A DNA stretch of 64,000 nt from the NCBI RefSeq assembly GCF_022414575.1, contig NZ_JADWYQ010000026.1, positions 1-64,000 on the forward strand. Direction: 5' to 3'. Below are positions 8,501-15,360 of the stretch, piece by piece (position 1 is the first letter of the stretch; every line of letters starts with the position of its first letter). The translations under genes were made by a program, and so were the position numbers. Source of the DNA: Streptomyces sp. MUM 178J (lineage in GTDB: Bacteria; Actinomycetota; Actinomycetes; Streptomycetales; Streptomycetaceae). The notes beneath the pieces are model-generated. The model saw only the letters and a program-made list of their open reading frames with translations, did not search any database and had not been told where the DNA came from.

Positions 8501-8564
8501 TGTAACGGGTCATACCCGCCGCGGTGGTCGTCGGTCGCTGCCGATTTGGCGACACAGTGACCTG

Positions 8565-8606
8565 CAGCGGCCGCGCTTTACCAAAACTTGGTAAACGCGG
8601 CCGCTG
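8565..8606. terminator. Strong bipartite hairpin after the thioredoxin-TPR gene
   Basis: The two arms are 8565-8584 and 8588-8606, with a 3-nt loop. An outer 11-bp GC stem (CAGCGGCCGCG) and an inner 8-bp stem (TTTACCAA) are separated by one bulged C at 8576. There is no long T tract, as is usual for Streptomyces terminators. It lies 64 bp past the stop codon. The AT-rich inner dyad is unusual and could also be a protein-binding site. Confidence 0.7.
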
Positions 8607-8751
8607 TTACTGCGAGTAAATCAACCGCCTTCTTCTGTCCGTTTATTGGCGGTATTCACCCCTTCTGGCGCGTAGTCGTGAGGAACCCTGCGTGCCTGCG
8701 TCGCGCCGTTCGGTCGTGGCGCGGTTATCGGGCCGTTACTAGTGAGTAACG
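8607..8751. promoter_or_regulatory. Two related TTACT/AGTAA palindromes
   Basis: TTACT-GCG-AGTAA lies at 8607-8619, and CGTTACT-AGTG-AGTAACG lies at 8734-8751, about 120 bp apart. Both share TTACT and AGTAA half-sites with a 3-4 bp spacer. They sit 374-518 bp before the DUF6230 gene, in a long gene-free region (8501-9124). TetR-type regulators often use such paired sites. The rest of the gap shows no gene. Confidence 0.5.
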
Positions 8752-9124
8752 AACCCCTTGTGCGGCAGCCGTGAATGGACCACGATCGGCCACGCTCGGT
8801 CCAACACCGCACCAGCCCGGCCCCCAGCCGTGCCGCGGCTTGGGTCCCCACCGAGCCGGCCGACGCCGCATCGACGCCGGCCGCGGACAGGGGGGTTCCT
8901 GCCCGAACGGCAGGGCCTGTCCGGCGGGTTGCGCAGGTTGCGCGCGAACAGCGCATCAGGCGCGGCCAGTGGTTGTCGCTCGGGGGTGATCGCCGGTTGT
9001 TTCGGACGCGGTACGCGCCGGAAAGTACGGGCGCTCTCCTTCCCGAGGACGTAGCACTTCTCCCATCCCAGGACGGATCCGCTGGATCCGGACCGGAGAT
9101 GTACGTCCGAGAAGGAGGAAAGTC

Positions 9125-9763
9125 ATGGAATCTGTGGCTCGTGGCGGAACCAGATGGAAGCGGTTCGCCCTTGTCATGGTGCCCAGCGTGGCCGCAACGG
9201 CTGCGATAGGCATCGGCCTGGCACAGGGGGCGCTTGCGGCGTCGTTCAGCGTCTCCGGCCAGGAGTTCAAGGTCAAGGCGAAGGAACTCGAGGGTTACAA
9301 CTTCGTCCAGTACGGCAGCATCGCCAACGGCAAGACCCTTGAGGGCAAGCCGTTCGCCGAGCCGGTCGCTGTGTCGGGCTTCAAAGAGGCCTACATCACC
9401 GACATGTGTCAGTCGGTCGTCACCCCCAATGTGCCCTTCATCGGCAATGTCAGTTTGGAGCTGAGGGCCGGCACCCCGGGGCACGACCGGGTGTACGCCA
9501 AGGACATCTACCTCGATGTCTCGCAGCTCGACGCTGACGCAGAGTTCTCGAACATCGACATCGGCGTCGCCGCCGGCGATCTGAAGAACCCGGGCATTCA
9601 GCCCGGCACCGAGGCCAAGGTCAACCCGCACGGCTTCGCGCAGCGCGCCGAGAAGGCGGTGCTGAAGAACGTGGAGCAGAAGGCGTGGGCCACCACCGCC
9701 GGCACGTTCAAGCTCAGCGGTCTCTCCCTGCGCCTGCACAAGGGCACCAAGGAGTGCTTCTAG
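9125..9763 (+). CDS. DUF6230 family exported protein
   Basis: This 212-residue protein has one N-terminal hydrophobic segment (about 13-36, FALVMVPSVAATAAIGIGLA), then a signal-peptide-like cleavage region after ALAASF. The body is a predicted beta-rich domain with a single Cys near the middle (TDMCQSVV) and another second from the end (KECF). Such genes were once labelled cholesterol esterase in Streptomyces annotations; nothing here looks like a hydrolase. It has an excellent ribosome site (GAAGGAGGAAAG). It precedes a DUF6114 membrane protein and a Pro/Glu-rich protein, a trio that recurs in Streptomyces. An envelope role is likely, but the activity is unknown. Confidence 0.85.
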   Translation: MESVARGGTRWKRFALVMVPSVAATAAIGIGLAQGALAASFSVSGQEFKVKAKELEGYNFVQYGSIANGKTLEGKPFAEPVAVSGFKEAYITDMCQSVVTPNVPFIGNVSLELRAGTPGHDRVYAKDIYLDVSQLDADAEFSNIDIGVAAGDLKNPGIQPGTEAKVNPHGFAQRAEKAVLKNVEQKAWATTAGTFKLSGLSLRLHKGTKECF

Positions 9764-9917
9764 CACTTCGGGACTGACGGGAATCACATCTCGTACGTCC
9801 CTCCAGCACGTCCGGACGGGCGGGGGGCGGCCCCACGGCGCCCCGCCCGCTCCACCCCACGCAGTACCTCTCTTCAGCACGACATAGAGCACCACCGTTT
9901 CCAGGGAGCTGTTTTCC

Positions 9918-10466
9918 ATGAGCGCCGAGGCACCCGGACAGAACGAGCACTTCCTCCGAGTCATTCGGCGGCGCTTCCGTAACTGGCGTGGCACCCGGCC
10001 GTTCTGGGCCGGACTGTTCACTCTGTTCGGCGGTGTGCCGATCGCCTACTTCCCGTACGCCAATCTCCACCTCGGCAATCTCACCCTCGCGATGTCCACC
10101 ACCGGTGGTGCGGGATCGCTGATCATCGGCGTACTGCTGTTCACGCTCGGCCTGACGATGTGGTTCCACTCGGTCGTCCGGGTGTTCGCGGGTGTCGCCG
10201 CCATTGTGCTCGCACTGGTGTCCATTCCCGTGTCAAACCTCGGCGGCTTCTTCATCGGCTTCTTGTTCTCCCTGCTCGGCGGTGCTCTCTCCATCTCCTG
10301 GGCTCCCGGCAAGCCGGCGAAGCCGGCCGGCGACGCCGAGCCGGAGCAGGCTGCGGCTCCCGAAGGCGAGGCGGACGCCATGCCGTCCGCCGTCACCGAG
10401 GAGCCCGTCCCGAACGAGACCGAAACGACTGCCCACGCCAACGGCGGGAGGAACAGTGCGGGGTGA
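9918..10466 (+). CDS. DUF6114 family membrane protein
   Basis: This 182-residue protein has four tight hydrophobic helices between residues 30 and 125 (FWAGLFTLFGGVPIAYF, TTGGAGSLIIGVLLFTLG, VFAGVAAIVLALVSIPV, GGFFIGFLFSLLGGALS). The last ends in SISWAPGKP, typical of the family. The remaining 55 residues are acidic and Pro-rich and should be cytoplasmic. The start motif RRRFRNWRGTRPFWAGLF marks the DUF6114 family. It lies between the DUF6230 and Pro/Glu-rich genes and overlaps the latter by 11 bp, so the three probably work as one envelope complex. Confidence 0.86.
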   Translation: MSAEAPGQNEHFLRVIRRRFRNWRGTRPFWAGLFTLFGGVPIAYFPYANLHLGNLTLAMSTTGGAGSLIIGVLLFTLGLTMWFHSVVRVFAGVAAIVLALVSIPVSNLGGFFIGFLFSLLGGALSISWAPGKPAKPAGDAEPEQAAAPEGEADAMPSAVTEEPVPNETETTAHANGGRNSAG

Positions 10467-11853
10467 TGAAACACAGCTGAGCGCAGCTGACGGCAGTTCG
10501 GCCCCGGTGAGGAGGGGACCGCGCCACGCGGCCCCGAGGAAGTCACTTCTGACCAAGCTTCAGCTGCCTGCCAGCAAGGCGCTCGCCCTGGCGGCGATGC
10601 CCACCGCCGTCTTCGTAGGCATGGGGCTCACCCCCAAGCTGGCACTCGCCGACGACAAGGAGATCCCCTTCGCGCCCGGCCCGTGCGTGACCCGCTCGGA
10701 CGAGCCGGAGGAGACCGAGGAGCCGACGTCGCCGACACCGTCGGAGACCCCCTCGCAGAGCCCGTCGGCCGAGCCCTCCGAGAAGCCGGACCCCACACCT
10801 GCGGGGGAGGAGGACAAGGGCGAGGACGAGCCGAAGCCGGACGCGAGTCCGTCGGACGCCTCCACCCCGGACGCCGGCAAGCAGCAAGCGGCGGAGGCCC
10901 AGGCCCCCGAGGCCCCGGCCGCACCCTCCACGAGCGAGCCGGAACAGGAGCCGGAGCCGGAACCCACCGAGTCCAAGAACCCGCTGGACCCGCTGGGCCT
11001 CGGGGACGCGATCAAGGACCTGTTCGACGGCCCGGACGAGGAACCGACGCAGACGTCCACGCCGACGCCCACTCCCACGTCGAGCGCTGCCGAGACGACC
11101 CAGCCCGCTGAGGATCAGCAGCCTGCTGAGAAGAAGCCCGCCGCCACGGAGGAGAAGACAGAGCCCAAGGCCGCGGACAAGCCGGCTGCGGACAAGCCGG
11201 CCGAAGGCGATGCGGCCGAGGACGAGGCGGCGGACAAGGCCAAGACCGCCATCAAGGACGCCGCCGACAAGGTCGGCGCCACGGTGGAAGAGCTTGACGA
11301 GGACGTCAAGGGGCTTGACCCCAAGAAGGACGAGGATATCCCGGACGGCGCCAAACCGCGCTTCCCCTGCCCGACCTCCGACCCGGAAGCCCTGGCCAAC
11401 GCCCAACTGGAACCCGGCATCCCGCTGCTCCCGGACGACCCCTGGATCCTGGAGAGTTCGCTGCTCACGCTGAACGGCCTCGACTACCACGGAATCGTCG
11501 AGGTGAAGACCAGCAGCGGAAAGATCAAGAAGGTCCTGAAGTTCACCGCGACCGGCATCGACATCAAGGACCTGCACCAGCTGGTGGTCTACCCCCAGGG
11601 AAGCACCGCCCATGTCCAGGCGGCCAAGGGGTCCACCTCGACCATCCGCAAGGGCACCGTGACGATGTACACGGAGGAGCTGAAGGGCAAGCTGTTCGGC
11701 ATCATCCCGATCACCTTCAGCCCGGACTCTCCGCCTCCGCTGAATGTCCCCTTCGCCTTCTTCACCAATGTGAAGGTCACCCAGGCGGGCCAGTTCGGCG
11801 GCACGCTGACCGTCCCGGGTCTGCGGAACTTCGTCACCGGCGGGAACACCTGA
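10456..11853 (+). CDS. Pro/Glu-rich exported protein of the DUF6230/DUF6114 operon
   Basis: About 465 residues, read from a GTG at 10456 that overlaps the upstream gene and has a GGGAGGAA site. After a basic N-terminus comes one hydrophobic segment (about 42-65, ALALAAMPTAVFVGMGL) with an ALADD cleavage-like end. A long low-complexity linker (about 75-290) is rich in Pro, Glu, Thr, Ser and Ala. The C-terminal ~170 residues form a folded, probably beta-rich domain ending in VPGLRNFVTGGNT. It contains the phrase LLTLNGLDYHGIVEVKTSSG, and that domain echoes the DUF6230 body in style. The linker suits spanning the cell wall. No enzyme motif is visible. Confidence 0.75.
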   Translation: MRGDETQLSAADGSSAPVRRGPRHAAPRKSLLTKLQLPASKALALAAMPTAVFVGMGLTPKLALADDKEIPFAPGPCVTRSDEPEETEEPTSPTPSETPSQSPSAEPSEKPDPTPAGEEDKGEDEPKPDASPSDASTPDAGKQQAAEAQAPEAPAAPSTSEPEQEPEPEPTESKNPLDPLGLGDAIKDLFDGPDEEPTQTSTPTPTPTSSAAETTQPAEDQQPAEKKPAATEEKTEPKAADKPAADKPAEGDAAEDEAADKAKTAIKDAADKVGATVEELDEDVKGLDPKKDEDIPDGAKPRFPCPTSDPEALANAQLEPGIPLLPDDPWILESSLLTLNGLDYHGIVEVKTSSGKIKKVLKFTATGIDIKDLHQLVVYPQGSTAHVQAAKGSTSTIRKGTVTMYTEELKGKLFGIIPITFSPDSPPPLNVPFAFFTNVKVTQAGQFGGTLTVPGLRNFVTGGNT

Positions 11854-12100
11854 CACCTCAACAGCCTTTGTGGTGAGGGGCCCTGTCTCAAGCAGCACCC
11901 GGGCACCGGAAAGAATCACGAAGATCTCGAGTTACTGGCCTCGCTGTATGAACGGCGGGGTCAGACTCGTTTCGTGCCGAGGGGGAGGGTGGCCTGGGCG
12001 TCGAGGCTCCTGCTGTCATGCCCATGAGTGATGGCAGGCATCACGTACACGTCACACGTCGACCTGTTCATCTGCCTGGCCCCGTCGGAGTCCTGCAGGG
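11854..12100. other. Intergenic stretch without a supported gene
   Basis: I see no open frame with coding character here. It holds the first copy of a 32-33 bp direct repeat (12039-12071) and weak, short inverted repeats just after the preceding stop codon. Confidence 0.5.
12039..12071 (+). repeat. Direct repeat, copy 1
   Basis: This 33-bp segment (CATCACGTACACGTCACACG at its start) recurs at 13046-13077 with a single one-base deletion. The copies are about 1,007 bp apart and bracket the hypothetical gene at 12238. In copy 2 the repeat contains a stop codon of a small reading frame; the extra base in copy 1 destroys it. Confidence 0.85.
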
Positions 12101-12819
12101 GTAGCTGCCCAAAGGCCGATACGGTCTACCTCGGCCCGAGGCGTTCAAGGCCAGAACCGAACGGCTCAGCTACACGCTGACGATGATCGAGTTCAACTCG
12201 GGCATCGACCCGATCGACATCCTTCTCGGCGACTTCATTGGCTGCGCAACAGTCGGACAAACTGGCGGTCCGGCTGGAGCAGCACACCTGGAAGTCCATC
12301 GAGTGGCACATGACCAACGACGGGGGCGAGGTCGTACGGGTCCACCCGCAGCGCTTCAAGTATTCCAGCGGAGAGCCGGTACCCGGTGAGGAGAAGATGG
12401 CGGTCATGACAGATTTCATCCGGGAGGGGCGGCTCTTCAGAGTCAGCGGGTTCGTCCCCTCGCACCGGCAGCTCTTTCTGACCAGTGAGGCCACCCTGGT
12501 GGACCGGACCACGACGAGGATCGAGATATATATCGGGCATGTGGAACTGATGCTCCTCAAGCCCTACTACGAGAACGGGCTCCACATCCGACGGGCGACC
12601 GCCGCCGAGTTCGGCATGCTCAGCGAACAGCACGGCATTCCCGAGCAGGACGCCGTCTACACCTGGATGCTGGAGCGGGACGGCGGCAGCTTCGTCGTCG
12701 GCGGCAATCCAAGCTGGCGGGAGGCGGACTATGCGCTGATGGGTGAGCGGCAGGCGTTGTACGACCCGCGTGAGCCCTGGCCGCCGGACTTCCCGACGGA
12801 ATGGGGGCTGGTCGGCTGA
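12101..12819 (+). pseudogene. Hypothetical protein gene, probably with a frameshifted 5' end
   Basis: The intact part (12238-12819) starts at a poor TTG with no ribosome site and encodes 193 residues with good coding bias (WKSIEWHMTNDGGEVVRVHP, then TTTRIEIYIGHVELMLLKPY). Just upstream a different frame is also protein-like from 12101 to about 12236 (ERLSYTLTMIEFNSGIDPID, then ILLGDF), after an in-frame stop. The simplest reading is one gene of roughly 235 codons broken by a single indel near 12235. Alternatively the real start is internal. I do not recognise the family; there are no membrane segments or cysteine motifs. It is bracketed by the 32-bp direct repeat. Confidence 0.45.
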
Positions 12820-12971
12820 CCGTCTGTCGGCCGCAGCCACCCCCAGGCGTGATGCGTGCTCATCCCGTATAGCGCCGCCGGACTCTTCCCGGCACCTCGG
12901 GGCAGTGTCCTCCGACCTGGAATTGGCAGACGGGCGGCCTCCCGATCCATCGAAGTCAGGAAGGCCGCCCG

Positions 12972-13055
12972 TCGAGCGAGACGAACGTCGTCAAGGACAA
13001 CTGCAACCCCATCATCCACGTGGGTGACTGCACGATCACCGCAGACATCACGTAA
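12972..13055 (+). pseudogene. Relic of a small two-cysteine peptide gene
   Basis: This frame reads VVKDNCNPIIHVGDCTITAD and ends at a TAA inside copy 2 of the direct repeat. The composition looks like the C-terminus of a small secreted peptide with a Cys-Cys pair. No start or signal sequence is recognisable upstream in the same frame, so I treat it as a fragment. The family is unknown. Confidence 0.3.
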
Positions 13056-13077
13056 CGTCACACGTCGACCTGTTCAT
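13046..13077 (+). repeat. Direct repeat, copy 2
   Basis: This 32-bp copy matches the repeat at 12039-12071 except for one missing base. It ends 57 bp before the start of the hypothetical gene at 13134, so it could carry that gene's promoter region. Confidence 0.85.
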
Positions 13078-13133
13078 TTCTTCGGAAGGCCTCACCCTGA
13101 TCGTCCCAGAAGGAAGCCGGTGAGGGTCCAACC

Positions 13134-13523
13134 ATGAGTCGCATGCTATTCGTGCTCCGCTATCGGAACGGTGAACCGGAGCCCCTCGACATGGAGCTCG
13201 TACGGGAAGCCCTGGGCCCCTACATCGTCGCCGCCGACGAGGATCTCATGAACGGTGTGCTGATCCGGACGGCCGACGGCCACGAGGTCGACGTGGATGT
13301 CAACGAGGTCTGCGTCGCCGTCAACCGTTTCCCACCCGGCCAGTTCTTCGACGTCCTGGCCCAGCTGGTGGGCCGCCTTGAGGCGAGCGTGACCCCGACG
13401 GACATGCCGATGATTCTCCGTGAGGAGGAGGACCGGGCCCACCTTCCCCCCGAAGCGCGGGAGAAGGCCGTCGTCGTCACCATGACCGGTCCGGCCATCG
13501 AGCGTCACCTCAGCGGCTCCTGA
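13134..13523 (+). CDS. Hypothetical protein, 129 residues
   Basis: The gene has a normal ATG with GGTGAGG about 8 bp upstream and typical Streptomyces codon use, so it looks real. The protein is acidic and soluble. Its first half (RYRNGEPEPLDMELVREALG, then a region with ADGHEVDVDVNEVCVAVNRF) resembles a small alpha/beta domain; the second half is helical and ends in MTGPAIERHLSGS. I do not recognise the family. A hairpin terminator follows 20 bp after the stop, so it is probably monocistronic. Immunity proteins and SMI1-like proteins often have this size and charge, but there is no toxin partner nearby. Confidence 0.7.
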   Translation: MSRMLFVLRYRNGEPEPLDMELVREALGPYIVAADEDLMNGVLIRTADGHEVDVDVNEVCVAVNRFPPGQFFDVLAQLVGRLEASVTPTDMPMILREEEDRAHLPPEAREKAVVVTMTGPAIERHLSGS

Positions 13524-13542
13524 CCGGAGGCGCCGACGAGAA

Positions 13543-13579
13543 GGGGCTGTTCCCGGCGACTCGCACCGGGGACGGCCCC
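13543..13579 (+). terminator. Hairpin terminator
   Basis: A 14-bp stem (GGGGCTGTTCCCGG with its complement at 13566-13579, two G-U pairs) surrounds a 9-nt loop, 20 bp after the stop codon at 13523. Confidence 0.7.
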
Positions 13580-13652
13580 TGCTCATGCCACAGGGCGCGG
13601 CGGGCAGCGGCGTCAGCCCGCCGCCCACCCCTGGTCGCTATCTCGGTCCGCA

Positions 13653-13736
13653 ATGCGGTGTGAGCTACTGGAGAACGAGGCGCACAGCACGACGAAGTTC
13701 GTGTGCTGGGCGTGCAAGCGCTGCACTGGAACCTGA
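13653..13736 (+). CDS. Possible 27-residue zinc-ribbon-like peptide or relic
   Basis: From an ATG the frame reads MRCELLENEAHSTTKFVCWA and continues to CKRCTGT before TGA. The CWACKRC spacing resembles half of a zinc ribbon. No ribosome site is evident, and the surrounding region (13580-13847) has no other supported gene. It may be the end of a decayed gene. Confidence 0.25.
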   Translation: MRCELLENEAHSTTKFVCWACKRCTGT

Positions 13737-13847
13737 GCGAACACGGCAGCCCGCCTTCCCGTCCGGATAACGGTCGAGGTCCAGTACGAGCGGTTCCCGA
13801 TCAGTCCGAGCGGTTCGGGGACTTCACGCCCGACGACCTGAGGCATC

Positions 13848-14087
13848 GTGGTGTTGGCGATATTGCTGGCGTATTTCACCCTGCTCTTGACCGGGGCCGT
13901 CATAGGGATTCATGCGCTGATCCTGGGCCGTATGCCGGGCCGCAGGCTCCAGCAGCGGGTCCGTCACCCCAGGCTCCTGGGAGCCGGCGCCCTGCTCATG
14001 GTGGCGAGCGCGGTAATGCGAGTGCCGGAGCTCGTGGCCGTAGGGGGAGGCCTGGTTGCCCTGGGGTTTGTGGAGCACCGGGCCTGA
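13848..14087 (+). CDS. Small membrane protein, 79 residues
   Basis: Two strongly hydrophobic helices (about 2-26, LAILLAYFTLLLTGAVIGIH, and 46-72, LGAGALLMVASAVMRVPELV) flank a short basic loop (GRMPGRRLQQRVRHPR), which should face the cytoplasm. The GTG at 13848 has a GAGG site about 6 bp upstream. No family is recognised. It stands alone, convergent with the CxxC gene at 14147. Membrane character is certain; whether it is expressed is not. Confidence 0.55.
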   Translation: MVLAILLAYFTLLLTGAVIGIHALILGRMPGRRLQQRVRHPRLLGAGALLMVASAVMRVPELVAVGGGLVALGFVEHRA

Positions 14088-14146
14088 ACCCCCGGGTGGC
14101 GCACCGGTGCAGGCGTGCGCCACCCAGGATGATCCGAAGCGTCCGA

Positions 14147-14482
14147 CTACCGTGACCGCTTGCCTTCCTCGGCTCGTTCACGGAAGCCGACCTCCAACAG
14201 CTCTGCGGCATCGGGCGGCGTCGGGCACAGGGGTGCGCATGGTGCGCAGGCGTACACGTTGAAGCCGGGGCCGGAGCCCGCGTGTACCTCGGAGACGAGA
14301 ACAGGGGCGGTGGTGAAGGCCTGGCAGCGCACGCACATGCGCACCGGGGGAAGCTCGCGCGCACATCCCGGGCAGATCTGCCGGTGGACCACCTGGCCGG
14401 TGGCGTCGGTGGTCACCACTGTCATCGGTGCCCGGTGCGATCCGCAGGCGTCACAGGCGGCGGGCTTGCTGCTCGCGGTCAT
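14147..14482 (-). CDS. Small CxxC-rich protein of the GntR-linked operon
   Basis: This 111-residue protein contains several Cys pairs: CDACGSH near residue 10, CPGCARELPPVRMCVRCQAF around 39-58, and CAPCAPLC near 82. This pattern fits one or two zinc ribbons. Its ATG overlaps the stop of the upstream gene (TGATG), so the two are coupled. Proteins like this accompany small LVRPYV-containing proteins and GntR or XRE regulators in Streptomyces; I know of no assigned function. No DNA-binding motif beyond the zinc ribbons is seen. Confidence 0.7.
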   Translation of the reverse strand: MTASSKPAACDACGSHRAPMTVVTTDATGQVVHRQICPGCARELPPVRMCVRCQAFTTAPVLVSEVHAGSGPGFNVYACAPCAPLCPTPPDAAELLEVGFRERAEEGKRSR

Positions 14483-14775
14483 CAGGCGGCTCCCGGTGCA
14501 CCGATGAGGTGCGCGTCGAGGTCGACGCCGAAGTCGGCGGCGAGTACGAGAGCGAATCGCCGCTCCCGCTGCTCCTGGGCGCGTACGTAGGGGCGGACCA
14601 GGGGGGTGGCGTCGCCGTTCAGCGGTCCGTCGAGCCCGTACGGCGAGCGGTGCGCGGGAAGGTCGATTGCAGGGACCCGGTGCGGGGAGGTGGCGGGTTC
14701 GAGCTGAGGTGTACGCGGATGCCGTGCGAGTGTGACTCTCGCCCACAGGGCAAGGGTGCGGATAAGGTCGAGCAC
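14482..14775 (-). CDS. Small LVRPYV-motif protein (paralogue of 38348-38659)
   Basis: A 97-residue protein from a GTG at 14775 with an AAGGAG site 8 bp upstream. The N-terminus is a short amphipathic helix (LDLIRTLALWARVTLARH), the middle is Pro-rich, and the conserved core is PLVRPYVRAQEQRERR followed by a helix (FALVLAADFGVDLDAHL). The same ALVRPYV core and a nearly identical leader (CAAGGAG then GTCGAC) occur in the gene at 38348. It is the first gene of a two-gene operon, divergent from a GntR regulator. Function is unknown. Confidence 0.7.
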   Translation of the reverse strand: MLDLIRTLALWARVTLARHPRTPQLEPATSPHRVPAIDLPAHRSPYGLDGPLNGDATPLVRPYVRAQEQRERRFALVLAADFGVDLDAHLIGAPGAA

Positions 14776-14867
14776 TGTCGACGCTCCTTGTCAGCGTTGG
14801 CCACGCCCTGGGAGGTCTACTCACCTCGCCAGGGCTTCTTCGTGATCCAAGCTAGCGAAGCCTGTAT

Positions 14868-14899
14868 ATGCCTGTCTAGAAGTAGGGATAGACAGGCAT
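14868..14899. promoter_or_regulatory. Inverted repeat, probable GntR operator
   Basis: A perfect 11-bp inverted repeat (ATGCCTGTCTA at 14868-14878, its complement at 14889-14899) has a 10-bp spacer. It lies in the divergent region between the LVRPYV gene and the GntR gene. A second small palindrome, ACAGTCACTGT (14928-14938), is just before the GntR start. Autoregulation by the GntR protein is likely. Confidence 0.6.
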
Positions 14900-14939
14900 G
14901 TCTATGTTCGACTGGGTGTTACTACGTACAGTCACTGTC

Positions 14940-15185
14940 GTGATCGAGTTTGACCCGACCCGGCCCAAATGGACGCAGATCGCTGACCTCATCCGGGATC
15001 GAATCGCGACAGGGGAGTATCCACCGCGACACCTGCTCTCTGAGGTGCAGATTGAGCGGGAGTTCGGTGTTGCACGGATGACCGTTCGAAAGGCCACGGC
15101 AGCGCTTCGCGAAGAGGGGTTGATCACAACGACCCCTGGCATGGGATCGTTCGTCGCCGAGCGGTCTGAGGATGGAGCTGGCTGA
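14940..15185 (+). CDS. Small GntR-family transcriptional regulator
   Basis: This short protein (about 81 residues) consists of little more than a GntR winged helix. EFDPTRPKWTQIADLIRDRI leads in, then SEVQIEREFGVARMTVRKAT forms the HTH, and GLITTTPGMGSFVAERS forms the wing. There is no effector domain, unlike normal HutC or FadR members. I use the GTG at 14940 because it fits the usual beginning of this group. An ATG at 14898 would add 14 residues, including a TTA codon, and would overlap the operator. It is followed, with overlap, by a 40-residue reading frame. It probably controls the divergent small-protein operon. Confidence 0.83.
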   Translation: MIEFDPTRPKWTQIADLIRDRIATGEYPPRHLLSEVQIEREFGVARMTVRKATAALREEGLITTTPGMGSFVAERSEDGAG

Positions 15186-15294
15186 CGCGGCGTCGGCCAT
15201 CTATCGGGGGCATGTGCTTGCGCGCTGCGACCCCGGATTCGACGATGCGATCGCCGAGGGGCTTGCGCTGACACTGCGGCTCAAGGAGACGTGA
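15172..15294 (+). CDS. 40-residue small protein downstream of GntR
   Basis: An ATG at 15172 overlaps the end of the GntR gene and opens a frame reading MELADAASAIYRGHVLARCD and later FDDAIAEGLALTLRLKET. The Asp/Ala/Leu-rich helical composition and translational overlap with the regulator support a real peptide. A perfect 22-bp terminator stem starts 2 bp after its stop, marking it as the last gene of the unit. I do not know a function; it might be a co-regulator of the minimal GntR protein. Confidence 0.6.
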   Translation: MELADAASAIYRGHVLARCDPGFDDAIAEGLALTLRLKET

Positions 15295-15295
15295 A

Positions 15296-15344
15296 GCGGC
15301 CGTGGGCCGCACCCCGTGGCAGACGGGGTGCGGCCCACGGCCGC
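15296..15344. terminator. Perfect 22-bp bidirectional terminator
   Basis: The arms 15296-15317 and 15323-15344 are perfectly complementary around a 5-nt loop (GGCAG). It separates the GntR unit from the convergent pyk gene and can serve both. Confidence 0.92.
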
Positions 15345-15360
15345 AGCAAGAGGGACGGAA

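Noticed and set aside
12101..14087. Degenerate region considered as a prophage or integrated plasmid remnant
   Set aside because: No integrase, tRNA, attachment-site pair at a tRNA, transposase or phage gene is visible; only a 32-bp repeat is present.
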